The position numbers were made by a program, and so were the translations under genes. The notes below the pieces were generated by a model. The model saw only the letters and a program-made list of their open reading frames with translations. It was not told where the DNA came from and made no database searches. 6,915 nucleotides of DNA, taken from Gammaproteobacteria bacterium. GTDB taxonomy: Bacteria > Pseudomonadota > Gammaproteobacteria > Steroidobacterales > Steroidobacteraceae. Shown here one piece after another: positions 5,454 through 6,915 of this stretch. The stretch covers positions 1 through 6,915 of the forward strand of contig JASHSR010000499.1 of assembly GCA_030038645.1 (NCBI GenBank). The letters are read 5' to 3'. Every line of letters starts with the position of its first letter. Positions within the stretch are counted from its first letter, which is position 1.

Positions 5454-6915
5454 GCCCTGCCGGCGCGTGGACCGCCGTCTGCAAGCTCTCCCAGGTGCTG
5501 CCGAGCGCCGGCGCGTGCGCGCTCGTCGAGGGCCGCCAGATCGCCGTGTTCCGCGCGGGCGAGGCAGTGTTCGCGATCGACAACTTCGATCCGGCGAGCT
5601 CAGCGAGCGTCCTCTCGCGCGGCATCGTCGGCGACCTCAAGGGCGAGCTCGTCGTCGCCTCGCCGCTCTACAAGCACCACTTCAGCCTCGCGACCGGCCG
5701 CTGCCTCGAGGATCCGGCGCGGTCCGTGAACGTCTATGCGGTGCGGGTGATGGACGGCCGCATCTGGGTGAGCGCGGAGCCGCAGCGGCAGACGCCCGCC
5801 GCGCGGCGCAGGCGGCTGGTCGTCATCGGCAACGGCATGGCCGGAATGCGCGTCGTCGAGCAGCTGCTCGAGCTCGCGCCGGACGCCTACGAGGTGACGG
5901 TGCTCGGCGCCGAGCCGCACGTCAACTACAACCGCATCCTCCTCTCGCCCGTGCTCGCGGGCGAGAAGCGTGTCGAGGACATCATTCTGCATTCGCAGGA
6001 GTGGTACGCCGAGCATCGAGTGACACTGCATGCCGGCGATCCGGCCGTCTCGATCGACCGCCGCCGCCGGCTCGTCCGCTCGCGAGACGGCCGCGACCTG
6101 CCGTACGACCGGCTCCTGATCGCGATGGGATCGAAGCCCGTCGTCCTGCCGATACCCGGCGCCGCACTGCCGGGCGTCGTGACGTTCCGCGACCTTGCCG
6201 ACGTGGACTCGATGCTCGAGGCGTCGCGGCGCTACCGGCGCGCGGCCGTGATCGGTGGGGGGCTGCTCGGTCTCGAGGCGGCGAGCGCGCTCGCGCAGCG
6301 AGGCATGGACGTGACGGTCGTGCATCTGTTCGAGACGCTCATGGAGCGGCAGCTCGATGCCGCCGCCGCGGCTCTCCTGAAGGCCTCCCTGGAGGCTCGC
6401 GGCCTCGAGTTCCGCATGCCCGCGAAGACGGTCGCCGTGCTCGGGACGGAGCGCGCCGCCGGGCTGCGATTCGAGGACGGGAGCGAGCTCGAGGCCGACC
6501 TCATCGTGATGGCGGCCGGCATTCGGCCGAACGTCGAGCTCGCGAGGAGCGCGGGCTTGCGCTGCGAGCGCGGCATCCTCGTGGACGATACGATGCAGAC
6601 GTACGATCCGAGCGTCTATGCCGTCGGCGAGTGCATCCAGCACCGCAACCGCACGTTCGGGCTCGTGGCGCCGCTCTGGGAGCAAGCGCGCGTCTGCGCC
6701 ATCCACCTCGCCGAGCTCGGCGTCAGCCGCTACCGGGGCGGACTGCACGCGGCCCGGCTCAAAGTGACGGGTATCGAGCTGTATTCGGCCGGGGATTTCG
6801 CGGCGGCCGAAGGCGGCGAGTCGCTCGTTCTGCGCGACCGGCGGCGCGGCATCTATAAGCGGCTCGTCGTGCGCGACGGCAAGCTGCGCGGCGTCGTGCT
6901 GTACGGGGACGCCCG
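5450..6915 (+). CDS. NirD nitrite reductase small subunit fused to an FAD/NAD(P) oxidoreductase (3' end outside window)
   Basis: The frame is open to the window edge; 488 residues are visible. Residues 1-108 are a NirD domain, a Rieske-like fold without its iron-sulfur ligands: 'NFDPAS' (45-50) stands where CxH would be and 'SPLYKHHFSL' (71-80) where the second Cys/His pair would be, followed by the typical 'ATGRCLEDP'. This is normal for NirD. After a short Arg-rich linker (about 112-122) comes a complete FAD fold with GNGMAG (127-132), 'NYNRILLSPVLAG' (159-171), an NAD(P) fold with GGGLLG (269-274), and 'YAVGEC' (390-395). The FAD module is a paralogue of the N-terminal half of NirB next door and resembles NasC/NasB-type electron-transfer subunits of assimilatory nitrate reductase. 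A C-terminal [2Fe-2S] domain may follow outside the window. The start is set by an excellent ribosome site and the ATGA overlap with nirB. Likely role: supplies NirD to NirB, and an extra electron input to nitrite or nitrate reductase. Confidence 0.9.
   Translation, partial: MSPAGAWTAVCKLSQVLPSAGACALVEGRQIAVFRAGEAVFAIDNFDPASSASVLSRGIVGDLKGELVVASPLYKHHFSLATGRCLEDPARSVNVYAVRVMDGRIWVSAEPQRQTPAARRRRLVVIGNGMAGMRVVEQLLELAPDAYEVTVLGAEPHVNYNRILLSPVLAGEKRVEDIILHSQEWYAEHRVTLHAGDPAVSIDRRRRLVRSRDGRDLPYDRLLIAMGSKPVVLPIPGAALPGVVTFRDLADVDSMLEASRRYRRAAVIGGGLLGLEAASALAQRGMDVTVVHLFETLMERQLDAAAAALLKASLEARGLEFRMPAKTVAVLGTERAAGLRFEDGSELEADLIVMAAGIRPNVELARSAGLRCERGILVDDTMQTYDPSVYAVGECIQHRNRTFGLVAPLWEQARVCAIHLAELGVSRYRGGLHAARLKVTGIELYSAGDFAAAEGGESLVLRDRRRGIYKRLVVRDGKLRGVVLYGDA

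Noticed and set aside
5467..6858. Plus-strand open frame of 463 codons overlapping the NirD fusion
   Set aside because: It is an Arg/Ala-rich shift of the true frame starting at 5450, which has a strong ribosome site and recognisable NirD and FAD domains.

Overview
This GC-rich window holds part of an assimilatory nitrite (and probably nitrate) reduction locus. The sigma-54-type promoter, NtrC-type site, NasT-type antiterminator and NirB/NirD architecture suggest a proteobacterium with high G+C. The taxon cannot be fixed from sequence alone.

Layout, left to right. (1) Positions 1-657 (+) are the C-terminal part of an AAA+ ATPase whose start lies outside the window; it is probably unrelated to the rest. 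(2) Converging on it with a one-base gap is a uroporphyrinogen-III synthase-like gene (659-1483, -). (3) A 200-base gap (1484-1683) carries four tandem copies of a 24-base repeat. (4) nasT (1684-2271, -) encodes a receiver-ANTAR RNA-binding antiterminator. (5) A 590-base divergent control region (2272-2861) carries, reading towards nirB, a dyad with the NtrC core spacing, a very good sigma-54 -24/-12 promoter, and a leader of about 170 bases. The leader holds several hairpins and an 11-bp terminator hairpin with a T-run just before the gene. A second sigma-54-like element faces nasT. (6) nirB (2862-5453, +) is the complete large subunit of NAD(P)H nitrite reductase. (7) A gene overlapping nirB by ATGA (5450 to the window end, +) encodes a NirD small subunit fused to a second FAD/NAD(P) oxidoreductase module; it runs off the right edge.

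Inferred working model: nitrogen limitation (NtrC plus sigma-54) starts transcription at about 2693. The transcript stops at the leader terminator unless NasT binds the leader, which couples expression to nitrate/nitrite. NirB with the NirD domain reduces nitrite to ammonium on siroheme. The HemD-like enzyme would supply uroporphyrinogen III for siroheme. The extra FAD module resembles the electron-transfer subunit of assimilatory nitrate reductase (NasC of Klebsiella, NasB of Bacillus), so a nitrate reductase gene may follow beyond the window. The most distinctive points are the NirD-flavoprotein fusion and the compact two-level control region.
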